This document shows, piece after piece, positions 1-10,900 of a stretch of 20,592 nt of DNA. Every line of letters begins with the position of its first letter. Positions within the stretch are counted from its first letter, which is position 1. A program made the position numbers and the translations under genes. Under the pieces are notes generated by a model that had not been told where the DNA came from, made no database searches, and saw nothing but the letters and a program-made list of their open reading frames with translations. This DNA is from Acanthaster planci. Lineage: Eukaryota; Echinodermata; Asteroidea; Valvatida; Acanthasteridae. The DNA lies in NCBI RefSeq assembly GCF_001949145.1, contig NW_019091362.1, positions 3,646,430 through 3,667,021 of the forward strand, in the 5' to 3' direction.

Positions 1-645
1 CTTATGGCTTTTGTTTTGTTTTATTTATTTTGAAGTGAAGGTGAAAAAATTAAGTCGGGGGAAGGGATAGAAAACTTGTTAAAAAACACTTACGGCTTGT
101 TTGAGAAGAAAGCATGTCAATCTGGGCAAGCGGGAAAATGGCATGAAGTGGCACTACCTCAGTGTCATGCTACGCCATTTAGTTCATCAAGAAAGGGGCC
201 ATAGGGATAACAAAAGGAGCCTGCCTCAACTGTGTGGGTTTTTTTTTTTTCGTTTTTTTTTTTTTTAGCACCAGCTATGAATCATCAGGCTACGGAACTT
301 GCAGAATCTGCAGACATTCAGGTTCAGAGGTTTTTTTTTTCAATCTAGGGTACATTTTCTTTCCGTCCTTGGCCCTCTCGGTTTCGTCGTATTTACACAC
401 AGACCATCTGCAGATCACATCCACTTTCCGCATTATTGCCTGGGACACTGCACGTGTGGCATCAGAATACCTTGTGGATGTAGCAGATGTGAGAATGAAA
501 TGGCAAAGAGATTGAGACCCGCTCGATTCAGGTTGTTACGAGTTGGAGGCAAGGGTGTAAAACCAACCTCTGTTAATACCCTCCCTCCTATTCTTATCCA
601 TTTTACTCTGTGATTATGATGTAGCATTTGTTCTTTTTTTTGCAG

Positions 646-698
646 TTGACAAGCGGAAACAGACCATTTTAGCACGGATGTCCATAATGGAAAATCAG
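646..698 (+). CDS. Penultimate coding exon of an unidentified plus-strand gene
   Basis: This 53-nt exon follows a T-rich tract ending in TTTTGCAG and is followed by the donor GTACAA. It enters in phase 1 (two bases complete a codon from an exon outside or unseen in the window) and ends on a whole codon. It reads DKRKQTILARMSIMENQ. The other two frames stop within nine codons. It joins in frame to the exon at 856. Together they make a basic then heptad-patterned segment that looks like the start of a coiled coil. Upstream exons were not found in bases 1-645. I do not recognise the protein; short C-terminal coiled coils of this kind occur in tetrameric ion channels among many others, so no function is assigned. 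Confidence 0.6.
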
Positions 699-855
699 GT
701 ACAATACTTCGCCCTTCATCACCGCAAACATAAACCTGCCTCATACTCAAACTGTTTGTCTCTGCAATAGAAGTTTTAAAAGAAATTGGGGTCGGTTTCA
801 ATTGTTACACCATCCATAACTCAGGCAGAATTTTCTTCCTTTTATGCACTTGCAG

Positions 856-981
856 ATGTACGTCATGGATTCCAAACTCGACGGTTGCTTGAAACTTCTC
901 AGTGCGCTCACGAAAAGGCTCGACGAACAGAACAAGGGACAGGATAGTTCACCGTTCGAGCCAGCGCAATCTCACATCTAG
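856..981 (+). CDS. Last coding exon of the same gene, coiled-coil C-terminus
   Basis: The exon starts after a CACTTGCAG acceptor and runs 41 codons to a TAG at 979-981. It begins MYVMDSKLDGCLKLL and ends EPAQSHI. Hydrophobic residues recur at heptad spacing (M, M, L, L, L, L, L) from the previous exon through KRLDEQN, so the last 50 or so residues before the polar tail probably form an amphipathic or coiled-coil helix. Entry phase 0 matches the exit phase of the exon at 646-698. The join CAG/ATG places a methionine at the boundary, so a separate start here is possible in principle, but the matched phases and continuous heptads favour one reading frame. The gene cannot be named from this fragment. 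Confidence 0.65.
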   Translation: MYVMDSKLDGCLKLLSALTKRLDEQNKGQDSSPFEPAQSHI

Positions 982-1359
982 AGTCTTTTTGCTGAAATCA
1001 TTACTTGTATTCCAAAGGACGAGAAACGATTCGAGAACTTCTGATATAAATATCACTCCTCAGGTTATGTTACCACTGTTGGACATACAAACAGAAAAAA
1101 AACATTGCTAAAGAGAACTGTACAAATTTTAACAGACTGGTAACTTGACAGTTAGACAAACACACTACATTTGGTGACAGTCAAGGGGTAAGATGCAGTG
1201 TTAAGGGACAAATTAGACAATGAGGTAGACATCACAGTTGTCATCAAAGCAGTCTATTTTGACTTTCCCTATAGTGAGTTACACAGCTGAAGTTGAAGTG
1301 TGAGACTTCATCAAAATAGAACAGACAGCGAATGTGGAGATGAGACATAGACTCACAGA

Positions 1360-1450
1360 ATAACTAACTGATTGACAGACTAGCTGACTTATACAGACCA
1401 AGTAACTGACAGACAACTGATTGATTGATGTTCTAATAGACTGATTGATG
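1360..1450. repeat. Degenerate short tandem tract (CTGAYTGAYAGA-like)
   Basis: Repeated variants of ACTGATTGACAGAC, AACTGACAGACAACTGATTGATTGATG and GACTGATTGATGACG follow one another over about 90 bases. The units are irregular in length, which suggests a decayed minisatellite. Confidence 0.5.
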
Positions 1451-3117
1451 ACGAAAACATATATTGGTACCCGACATGATAAAAATGAGAAGTCTTCTTC
1501 ATGGGTGTCAATCAGTGGGGGGGGGGGACTGGTACTGGGGTGGTATGTCTCCTCCACTTTTTAAAAGTGGGGGCAAGATGTATTGTACCGCCCGCTTTTT
1601 CCCAACCATACAGTTTTGAAAAAGAAAGGTTGTTCTAGCATGAAGTAAAACATGCAAAAGCATGTGCTGAATGTGCTTAAAGTGTTTGCAAGTGTTTAAA
1701 GTGGTCTGAAATTGTCTTAGATTGCGCCACAGAGCATTCTAGAATTTCCTTGGACCCTCAACCGCTTTGTGCCAGGCCCATTTATCCATGTTGATTTGGC
1801 TGGGATGGGTGATTTGTTATTTTTTTATTTTTTCAAAATTCTTTAAAAATTCATAATTTCATTTAATACTAGACGTTTACACCCACACAAATGACTATCT
1901 GGTGGCTACTCTAATCTGACAGTTATCTACTGACGCCCGAGTATTTCAGCCAGACCTGCCTTGTAAAAAGAGCCCAGATTGTGGGGTGTTACCTAATTTT
2001 CTTTTGTTCCTGACACTGTCACAGTGCGCTGCTGGCATCTGTTCAATACGGGCCAGATTAGCGTGCAGCGGTATTGTATCACTCATCACTAGAGCCATTT
2101 TGTCCCCAGTGGTAATCCACTCTTGCTGAATTCCACAGAAAGTGGTATCATCTTTCAAAACAATCATGGATTTCGTCTGCCATTGACAACTGAAAAAATG
2201 TTGGAAATTCCCAGCAGCTCGGTCTTTTGTTCCGAGTACAGTCTTGTTACAAGGCCCAGCTCTTCTGTCCAGTTTCCGGCAGCCCAGCATTAGGTATAAA
2301 GAAAACGAACCCGAAACCGGGTCCCCCGGCAGCAAGTGGTTAAGCACGGTGGGCCCTGGACCCCATCACACTGGTTGGGCTTTTTAGCTTTATGCTTGCA
2401 TTGGTTCAACGTTACCCCCCCCCCACTTTTAAGAGGTGATTGACACACATGTTCATCCTCGGTCATTCACAAGATGAACTAGATCACAGGTAGTAAGGCC
2501 ACTAGCAGGTGGTAAACTGACCACTTACGGATCAGTGGACTGGACGTAGACAGTGTGTGTTCATTTGTAATTCATCTAATGATTTGGGAGTCATAGACAC
2601 AATGCAAAGACAGTATTTTGACATACCAACGTTGGATTCGGCTCAAACAGGAGAAGCGACTTACACTGTCCCTTGGGAAAGTTGTCTCTTCTCAAGCTAC
2701 AAGAAACTTCAAGTAACTCCTTGGACAAGCTTGCATCCTGCAATGTGACAGTACATACCGAGGCTGTATGAAGATGATAGAGACACAATCATGACAACCA
2801 ACAATTATCCCCTTCCATTGTTCATAATTCCTCGGAGATTTTTTAAACCTAGAATTTATATATGCATTTACCAGCAGTATTTATCATAAAAATTGTATAT
2901 AGTGTCTTTTTAACGTTGGGCTGTTTTTGTTTTTTGGGGGATAGGGAGATATTAGCGGTGTTTGATGATATAATTTAAAAGTCACTAAAGAAACCGGCTT
3001 CTTTATCTCTTGTGGCATTATATAGAGTGATTTTATATTTATTTCAAAAATATTTATGTGTTCAACTGGCTGTTGATTTATGTGTTGTTTGTTCTTTTTT
3101 GGAATTGTGTTAGTCTC

Positions 3118-3123
3118 AATAAA
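3118..3123 (+). terminator. Candidate poly(A) signal of the left-edge gene
   Basis: AATAAA on the plus strand, followed within 20 bases by TGTTAGTTTT, a plausible downstream T/G-rich element. Further plus-strand AATAAA motifs lie at 3644 and 5031, so alternative ends are possible. Confidence 0.35.
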
Positions 3124-3140
3124 TGTTAGTTTTAACAATT

Positions 3141-5121
3141 ATGGCGCCAGTAACCTACAATAATGTTTCTTGTAATGTGCCTTATTTTGAAAACATCACT
3201 TATTGTGGTTGGAGAAATCCGCATTTAGACAGGTTAAATTTGAAAGGATAATCTGCCATCTGCATATGAGTGCTTCAGTCATACAGTATCCTCTGTACAT
3301 CTTAGATTTTGCTACAAGTATGAAGAATCACTCTGGTTTATGCAAAAATCTCGTTTCATTATGAAAGGAAACGGTCGTAAATTTGTAATTTTTTTCCCGG
3401 TATTTTCTGTTCTTTCCTCAGTATTTCCTCTTTAGTATTGACAGAATTGTGAAAATTCAGCTTGGCTTTCACTCCAAATCATTTATCTTTTTGCTGTCCT
3501 CTGTGTCTCTTCCTTGAATAGTTGCAAAAATCGTGTTCACCAAGATCTTTGAAGCAAATGATTCATTTCCCAGCAGCAGAAAGTTTGTCCAATTCTTGAA
3601 TGTTTTTCTCTAATAATTTCCCATTGAAGCCTTGAAATTATATAATAAAGAGGTTTTTACGAAATTTGTGCAATCACTAACGTACTCTAATGACTAATTG
3701 AAATTTGAATTCAAAGTAGTGCCTTGAACGAAGGCTAAGTTTAGAACAAGTCAATGGGTAAGTCAGTAGGCAATCTCATACTGATTAAAACTAGAGGTTG
3801 TAGCCACACAAAGCCACCTTAAATTGGGAGAAAGTGAACTGAGCTGTTCCGCACAGCATGTAATTCTATTCAAATGTATGGGTAAATTGTAATGATGACA
3901 TAGTTTGTACAGCATTGGAAACAACTCAAGGAAGATACCCGAGTAACTGTGATCTTTCAGCCACAGACGGGTAAGTTACTGCTGACTGGGCCTGTTGGAA
4001 GACTAGCAAAGTCTGTAACCTTGACTTAAATCATATCTTACCTACTTCTTGGTGACATCTTGGGCTGCAGTGGCATAACTAAGCCTTGATGAGTTCATGT
4101 GTTTCTTACGCTGTCAAGCTGGTCTCCATTCAGGCCCAGGGACCTTAAACTTTCAACGAGTGAGTTTTGCGACAGGGTTGAATTATGAGTGGATTATGAA
4201 AGTACTCAATGGAATTTTGAACTGAGCTCAGTGATCATCAGCACCAAAGGTGCTGCCGAGCATACCGAGGCTCCCACGTACGTGGATTAAACTGAAATGC
4301 ATAGCTGCTTGCTTGAATTAGTGTACATGCGACAAAATGAGGACCTACAACAGCTGCCATCTTGGAGATGTTACTTAAGCACATGATAAATGCACCAACA
4401 CTGATTACTATGGAACAGAAGTGCACCGCTGCAACATTTACTGCCATGCAAAGAATCTCTTCAGTTCCAGGAGAAACTTTCAACATTTAAGAGGTCAAGG
4501 TTTGCAAATGAGCAATGAGGATACAAAACTTGACTGGCGCCGACTGTTGGCATCCGACTTTGGCGGTCGAGGCTGCATTCAAACTCTTGTTGTGGTTGGC
4601 AATGGAAAGAACCTTGCCAGTGGAAAGTGGATGTAGTCACTAACTGGCCTCCAGTTAATGACTGCATCTTCCAGCCACGGGCTAGACTTAACTACCAACC
4701 TTAGGCAAGATGTTTATATGCACTCCGAGGCTATGCGTGAAACGGGCTTCAGAGCTCGGGCAACATCTTTTTGTCAGTGTAGGTCTGTGTACATGTATTT
4801 GAAAACTGACAAAAACCCGAAGCTCTGGAATCGTGATTTGGACATGACCTCCAAAAGCCTGGCTTCTAGACACCAGAGGTGGCTTCCAGTGGCATATGCT
4901 TACATGTTGCAGCACCAGGCTGCAGGTAACACTTGCTCAATGACAACACATCTTCCTATTTTGACTTCTATTCTGTATTAATGCTTCAACTGCTTCTGAC
5001 ATGTAACCATTGGAATTTTACTTGCTCACAATAAAATGTTTTTAATGATGACAAATACGGAACAAATAAATGCCACAAACCTGAGGAGACCTGTGCTTTC
5101 TTGTCAAGTATATACATGACC
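3141..5121. other. Intergenic stretch, no gene seen
   Basis: This lies between the two convergent genes. It has several open frames of 60-107 codons on both strands, mostly around 4240-4980. They overlap one another and show no recognisable protein family, signal peptide or consistent splice structure. I see no gene here. The 4240-4980 part is slightly richer in G+C than its surroundings and could be an old repeat copy, but I could not match it to another part of the window. Confidence 0.4.
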
Positions 5122-5712
5122 TTTATTCAATACCCATGTGTGGACCTTGCAGCTCATGAACTGTTTCGTAAACATCAATGGAGGTACATTGCTTCCCTGT
5201 GGGATACAGCAATGAATACATTATGCCAAATTCTTGGTAACAGTTGTGACATGCAAGACGCTGCTTCCAGCACAAATGTGCAGCAGATCGACTCATGGAA
5301 TATTCAAAATCTTATACACCTTGATGTGAGAAACTTGCTGCAATGAGCCAGTTCAGTATTTCACAAAGGCAAGGTCATTCAAGACCAAAGAATGTGTACC
5401 AGTCCGCCTGTGGCTGCGGTTGATTAGGCAGACTTTGTGCATATGTATTGCTGTTACACAGAATGATCTGGGACACACTTCATTCTGGGCATGCACTGTT
5501 AGAATACCGAGCTGGCTCATCAGGAAATAATGTCCAGTGAACTGTACTGGATTACACAAGACTACGTCACTTTCACAGTAACGTATTCCATGCTGCCTAT
5601 TTTGGTGACAGCTTCTTGATTCAATGATTTGCTTGGCCATATCTAGCACTGTAGACGTCTATCATGGGGCAGCCATCTTGCTTTTCTACCATTCAAAGTA
5701 ATGTAAACCAAA

Positions 5713-5839
5713 CTAAGGCTGCATCCGAATCTGTTGTCTAGAGCTAGGTCTAGGTCTTAGCTCCATTAGAAATGCGTGGAAACGCACAGACAATAGACCT
5801 AGCCGTAGCTCTGGAAGCCCGTTTCAGACACGGCCTTAG
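5713..5839. repeat. Short palindromic MITE-like element
   Basis: The left end CTAAGGCTGCATCCGAA and the reverse complement of the right end, CTAAGGCCGTGTCTGAA, agree at 13 of 17 positions, and all four differences are transitions. A second, inner pair (AGAGCTAGGTCTA near 5740 and TAGACCTAGCCGTAGCTCT at 5794) is also inverted. The whole is about 127 bp and too short to code. Transition-only differences fit decay of methylated CpG in an old copy. Confidence 0.6.
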
Positions 5840-6004
5840 GCTGGATGGAAAAACAGTCTGCTCCCTTTTATCAGTATGTGTGGTTGTATTACTATTGCCA
5901 AAGGGTCTACAAGGAACAAGACAAACATGACAGCATCATGATAAAGGTCTACACACATGCCCGTGGGCAGTGTGCATTCAGCCACTTTCCACAGGCACAA
6001 CTGT

Positions 6005-6345
6005 TGTGGCCAGCCCTAGCCATGTGATTCATACACAGGCTGAAGCTGCACTAGGCTTGGTTCCAAGACGTTCTTTGCAGTCATTCCTAGTGTAACCGTA
6101 ACTATATCGGGCATGCTGTGTGCATGCTGCATAATTACTGACAATAGAAAGCATTCTCAACAATGAATGATTGGCACTAGCGGCTGGTACGCGTCAAAAG
6201 AGGGCGCTGTCACAGTGGAATGGCATGAAACACCACACACTGCACACAGTGCCCTTGGGCCCAAGACTAAAGCTATGCCTGAATTACATGGCTATGGCTA
6301 GGATCATGACAAGCCACTGCCATAAAGTCAGGCACAGCTGAAATT
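6005..6345. repeat. Cluster of related palindromic repeat ends
   Basis: CCCTAGCCATGTGATTCATA (about 6014-6033) is an inverted relative of GAATTACATGGCTATGGCTA (about 6281-6300). The second copy is bounded by AGCTATGCCTGA on its left and the inverse of AGCTGTGCCTGA near 6340. These resemble the ends of the elements at 5713 and 15861, so several copies or fragments of one family sit close together. Confidence 0.45.
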
Positions 6346-7302
6346 GAAGGGGTTGTTAGGATGCATGCATTGCAAAAATGTATTTTTAGGCAAACAGTTA
6401 AAGACGGGATCGCCTTTCTCTGAATTTTTCTGAGTTTTGCTTTACTTAAGTTTCAACAGAGAAGAACTGATTCATAAAACTTAATAATTTATATATCTCA
6501 CTCACATGCCTCTCTAGCGCTTGCAAAAAACCGAATCAAATAGGATACTTCCTAATCACACCATCAAATTAAAATTACGGAAAAAGTACTTGGAACTTGT
6601 TTTTTACTGCCAATGTATACAAATCCAGTACACATGTTAATGAGGCTAATGAGGTTAGTTTACTTGAGAGTTGAAACCACCACTTCCCTTGAATCTGATC
6701 ATTGAAATGTTATTCACCTGCAAATTTGACAGTATCTAACGAGAGGAAATTCATACTTGAAGTACCCTACACACACCACAGTAAAAACACTAGCACAAAG
6801 CAAGGTGAAACCGAACTAACAGCCAGCTTATAACTGTCATTAATGCTACCAATCTCTGTGATAAGAATACATTCAGATTGCTGAGAGTTCATTCCTTATA
6901 TCAGAATTGCACTTGTTGGAATCAATAAATATTTTTTACATAGATCAAAATAAATTTGTGACCATACACTAGCATCGCACGATGCTGAAATTAAATAGAT
7001 TTTAAAAACTTGAGATCATCTTCCTGCCATAATCACTACTTGAATATAGAAAGTAATATGAAAATAATGAAACTGAAAAGGAATGAAAAAATAAGTAGCA
7101 AAACAAAATTCAAGAAGAACTAATCGAGTAACTACCAAAACACCAAACACCGTACATGTAGGTCACGCTTCTATAAAATGTACAGACTATAAAGAGCCAA
7201 CATGTACATGCAACTAAACCTTGCATTGAATACACTATACAAATGGATGTCCACCAAATGGTTTGCCTACAACTTAATACACAAGCTTAAGTCGCCTTCA
7301 TT

Positions 7303-7308
7303 TTTAAT
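7303..7308 (-). terminator. Candidate poly(A) signal (ATTAAA) of the MANSC gene
   Basis: TTTAAT on the plus strand reads ATTAAA on the gene strand, about 530 nt past the stop codon. It is the nearest such hexamer. The canonical alternative is AATAAA at 5127-5122. Confidence 0.25.
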
Positions 7309-7837
7309 GTTAAGTAAATCTTGCTTGATACACTAAAAGGCAAGTAAGCTTTGCATCAGACGACTAAAATACGCATTAAAGTTCCGAATTCTCCATCAAG
7401 AAATACGGACACAGTGATAAGAAACTCAACTGTAGATGCCTTTAAAGAATAGACAACTGTGAAACGCATTTCAGAATTTCAGAAAAAGTCACGGCATACT
7501 TCACATGACTATGAGGGCATGTGTGGAAAGAAACCATGGCCTCAGTATACGTGCACATGTAAGTTGTCAACATTACTAAGGTTTGAGTTGATTCTGTGTC
7601 TGTCAAAAACCTGATAACTGTTTATCTGCTTTAAACATGAATAAATGCAGGTGTTGACTTTGTGGTTGTAAAATTTGAGGAAAACAGACATGAAGGCCAC
7701 AGTCTTGACATTGGAATTTCGACAAAAAGGAAGGCCATGAATCTTTTCAATTGCTGGACAAAAATATTCACGCCCTGTGATAACTGCCACAAACCTAGAA
7801 AGATCACCTCTGACTCTTCTGTTAACTGGTAACCAGT

Positions 7838-7977
7838 CTAGTTGTACATTCCATTAATGAGATAGTCCACCTTGGAGTAGTGCCTGCGTTGGTATGCCTC
7901 ATACCAGTGCTTACCGAGCAGGACCACGACAGCAAGAAGAAAGATGACTCCGAAGCACAACGCAGCTATTAAGGCTC
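7838..7977 (-). CDS. MANSC1-like: MANSC gene exon 7: transmembrane helix and cytoplasmic tail
   Basis: The acceptor TTGTTTATGGCAG is followed by 45 codons and TAG at 7840-7838. About 21 hydrophobic residues (ALIAALCFGVIFLLAVVVLL and a Gly) form the membrane span. The tail begins KHWYEAYQRRHYSKVDYLI, with basic residues on the cytoplasmic side as expected for a type I protein, and ends NGMYN. The YSKVDYLINGMY stretch closely resembles the C-terminus I recall for MANSC1 (YSRLDYLINGIY). Four tyrosines, including a Y-x-x-hydrophobic YSKV motif, could serve in endocytic sorting or phosphorylation; that is inference. Confidence 0.88.
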
Positions 7978-10900
7978 CTGCCATAAACAATAGGGCCGAG
8001 TCAGTTCCAATAATTCATTCCAACGGCCCAGTTTGGTATTCAAACAGCACAAAATTAAGTGTGTCCAAGGTCCTTCTGGAACAGCGGTAGGCATGCACAA
8101 TAAGCTGCACTATCAGTGAGACCATACGTGGACTTGCTCACTTGCTTTGTTCTCCAATGACCTTGCCTTTTCAAAATACGGAGCTGGCTTATTCATATTT
8201 GACTTTCCATTCAATCAAATAGTCAAGGATACCAGATTCCCACTGAAGTGGAATCTGGAAGGGGACTCATTGAAAACATCTGGGAAAATAGCAAAATAGT
8301 TTCTGGAAGTGCCTGTTACAGATTGGAAAACAGTCATTAACCCTAACCATCCTTAATCCCTCAAAATCCTCCAGGAGGTTTTGGAGGATTGCGGAGGATT
8401 GAGGCTGCATGGCAAAATTGCATTGCTGATTGCAAAGGAAGCATTGTCTCAAGGTTGTGGGTTAGACCTTGTATTGTTTATGTTCGGCCGTACATAAATT
8501 CATGCCCACATTATATTGGAAATCCTCCATACTGCTCCAAGATGCCATTCACACTGCCTCAATGTAATGAGAGGAATTGCCGCAGGATTTTGAAGGATTG
8601 AGGCAGTGGGCACCCTCTGATGTACATATTCAAAACATATCCGAGGATAAATATTCAAATATTCATGAAAACAAATATTCATAAAATGTAAAACAGGTAT
8701 TCTGAAAAAACATTCCTGTTGATGTTCCAATGTTCATATATCCAGCACAAGTCTAAGACACAATCATTTCAGTTTCGTTTCTCAGGGTAATAAGTCTTCT
8801 GTTATTAAGAGACTGTGTACAGATCTCTTCAACATTATTTGATGCAAGTCCTCCCAAACCCCAGAGAGGACAAAATATCTCAAGTTTTCTCAACATCACA
8901 TTCGTGAGATGGGCAGTTTTCAATTCCTTTCCAACAATCCTGTAAGAACCACTCCAGTTTCCCATCATCGTAATTACCAACATCTCGTAGAAATTCTATG
9001 GTGCGCATCAACAATCTAAGGGGTTCAAGTGAAGGTCGCTGTTTATTGCCACTAGTCTGAGTAACTACAAATATAATGAGTTGGACCAGAAAAGAATTAC
9101 TTGTTGAAAATGTTCTGCATGTTAATAACACATGCACAGTGGGAAAGCTCCCGTCAGAATAGGAAAAAATGTGGGAATGTTACCATTTGAGGCAATGATG
9201 CTTTTCGTTGATGAATCGTCTTCATCCTCGGAGTCTTGCTGGTCAGCAGCTGAAAGCTGAAACACAGAAATGATACCAACAATTCGAAGAGTTTAATGCC
9301 ACAACGCACAAATTTTTCTAAAATGTTCAATTAATTTGCCAATGCATAGAATGGGCCAATGTACTGATGATGTCACACTTTGTTCACGAGCACACTTTCT
9401 TATGGACCGATCCGCTGACGCCATTACGTGCGGAGACCCCATCACTCCGGTGCGCATTCCAAAGCTTGAAGCGTGCATGATTTGGGTTAGCAGTGCGCTC
9501 CCATTGGCTAAGGAAGTGTTTCAATGCACATCTCATCTGTACGAGCACGTGGGGACGACGCAGTAATGACTCCTGATTCAAGTCTCTGAATCAGTCTATA
9601 AAGCCATTGGGGGCCTAGAGTCCAGCGATCACCACAGGTAAACTAAGTATGGCCTCATCAATACTATGGATCCTGACTAAAATGAGTTAAGTCATATGTG
9701 ACCCGCTCCAGGAAAAGGTGATATAAATTACCCCTCCCCCCAAAAAAATCAAGTTCAGTACATGACTGGAGAGCCCGCATTGTAAGCTTTCATTTGGTAT
9801 ATGATAGAGCTCCGTAGCCTTTCCTGTTCCGGAGTTGTGACATATTTGCATATTGATTACATGTAGTTCCAGGCAATTGAAATTGCAAAACCGAGAAAAC
9901 AGGCTTTGAAATATGATGTGGGTTGTAGGCATTTAAATCTTACTTAGCAACCAACATGTTCTTACGTTACAACCACCTTCAGAATTCGCAAAAGGACTAA
10001 GGAATTAGTATTTTCAATGATTTTGTCGGAAAAAAGGAATTTTTGAATCCAACGTTAAGCGGGTCATTGGTCGTAAATGCATAGTGTAACTTATATCACC
10101 TTTTCCTGGAGCGGGTGACATATACACTTTCTTCTCTTGAGGAATATGCCAGGCTACGTTATCACTGCTTGATAATGAGTGCAGGGACATTCTTTGCCTT
10201 AAACACCTGTATACATCATGCATGTAGAACCACACAAGGACCCAACACACATTCAAAGATGACAAGCGCGTACTTCACACCAAATACGCCGATAAGCATG
10301 TGCATGTAATGTCTCGGCCCCTAAAAATGTCTCTTGGCAAAGGTTCCATCTCTTGGCTGGGTGGTCCTACGTATATCCATGTACAAATGGGTTCTTCTTC
10401 TGTTCAAATCCCAAACTCCAAAGTCATTTCCCAGTGTGGTAGAAGACTATTCCTTGTGGGTCTACCAAATGAGTACCATTTCCTCTTCCCGCCAGGAATC
10501 CTTGAACGAGAACAAGGAGCCTGTATTCTGTACACTTCTTATTTGCATGACAGTATACACAATGCATTACTCGTTGGCTGTCGTCCCCAAAGGAGAATGT
10601 TTGTGTGAGCCTAGCCAAAATACTATTTCTCCATTTACTGAGTCAGAGATTTACACAGGTGCCAAGGTAACGAACTTTCTGGCCTTGATAAGCTCATTTT
10701 CAGAGTCAAGCTGCACATACAGCACAGGCTGTCAGTGCCATGCCTAGGGCCCACTTCTGAGTTGTGGTATAGTTGAGTCCATCACAAGTCCAGTCACAAG
10801 TCCTTTCACGAGTCCAGTCGCAGTAACTGGATGACCTGTGGTTTTGCAGGGGACTTGTGATGGACTTAAAAACACTCTTTCTGTTTCTGCACAATTTGGC

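Larger units (their letters stand above)
982..3140 (+). other. Presumed 3' UTR of the left-edge gene
   Basis: After the stop at 981 no further plus-strand exon is apparent. The first well-placed plus-strand AATAAA is at 3118-3123, followed by the T/G-rich stretch TGTTAGTTTT, so a long 3' UTR of about 2.1 kb is the simplest reading. The stretch also holds a TGAT/TGAC-rich degenerate tandem tract (about 1360-1450), an 11-base G run at 1517, a CCACTTTTTAAAAGTGG palindrome near 1553 and a 10-base C run at 2415. The open frame on the minus strand at 1946-2347 has no recognisable features and is not called as a gene. Confidence 0.35.
5122..7837 (-). other. 3' UTR and 3' flank of the MANSC gene
   Basis: This lies downstream of the TAG at 7838 on the minus strand. 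The first minus-strand poly(A)-like hexamer is ATTAAA at 7308-7303, giving a 3' UTR of about 530 nt. A canonical AATAAA occurs only at 5127-5122, which would give about 2.7 kb. Short palindromic repeats sit at 5713-5839 and about 6005-6345. No other coding sequence is supported. Confidence 0.35.
7978..9183 (-). other. Intron 6 of the MANSC gene
   Basis: GT at 9183 and AG at 7978 bound it. It carries a GGAGGATT-rich palindrome (8362-8404) and the small hairpin repeat at 8552-8608. The several open frames inside are short and unsupported. Confidence 0.7.

Noticed and set aside
234-613. Overlapping open frames before the first exon, as a possible upstream exon ending near 488
   Set aside because: A CAATCTAG acceptor and a GTGAGA donor exist, but the frame that fits the next exon's phase gives an unconvincing Cys/His-rich sequence, and the more protein-like frame has the wrong phase.
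1946-2347. 133-codon minus-strand open frame
   Set aside because: No recognisable family, motif, splice sites or matching neighbour; it lies in a presumed 3' UTR and ordinary chance length is sufficient.
1553-2430. Possible element bounded by TTAAAAGTGGGGG inverted ends with G and C runs
   Set aside because: The left end is itself palindromic and the match consists mainly of homopolymer, so inverted ends of a single element cannot be claimed.
4238-4981. Several overlapping frames on both strands as a possible gene
   Set aside because: Frames on both strands overlap, none has a family signature, and no phase-consistent exon set could be built.
5845-6027. 60-codon plus-strand open frame beginning MEKQSAPFYQYVW
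   Set aside because: It lies between repeat copies, is short, and ends inside a palindromic repeat.
10334-10747. 137-codon plus-strand open frame
   Set aside because: It sits within intron 5 of the minus-strand gene, overlaps two other frames and has no recognisable domain.
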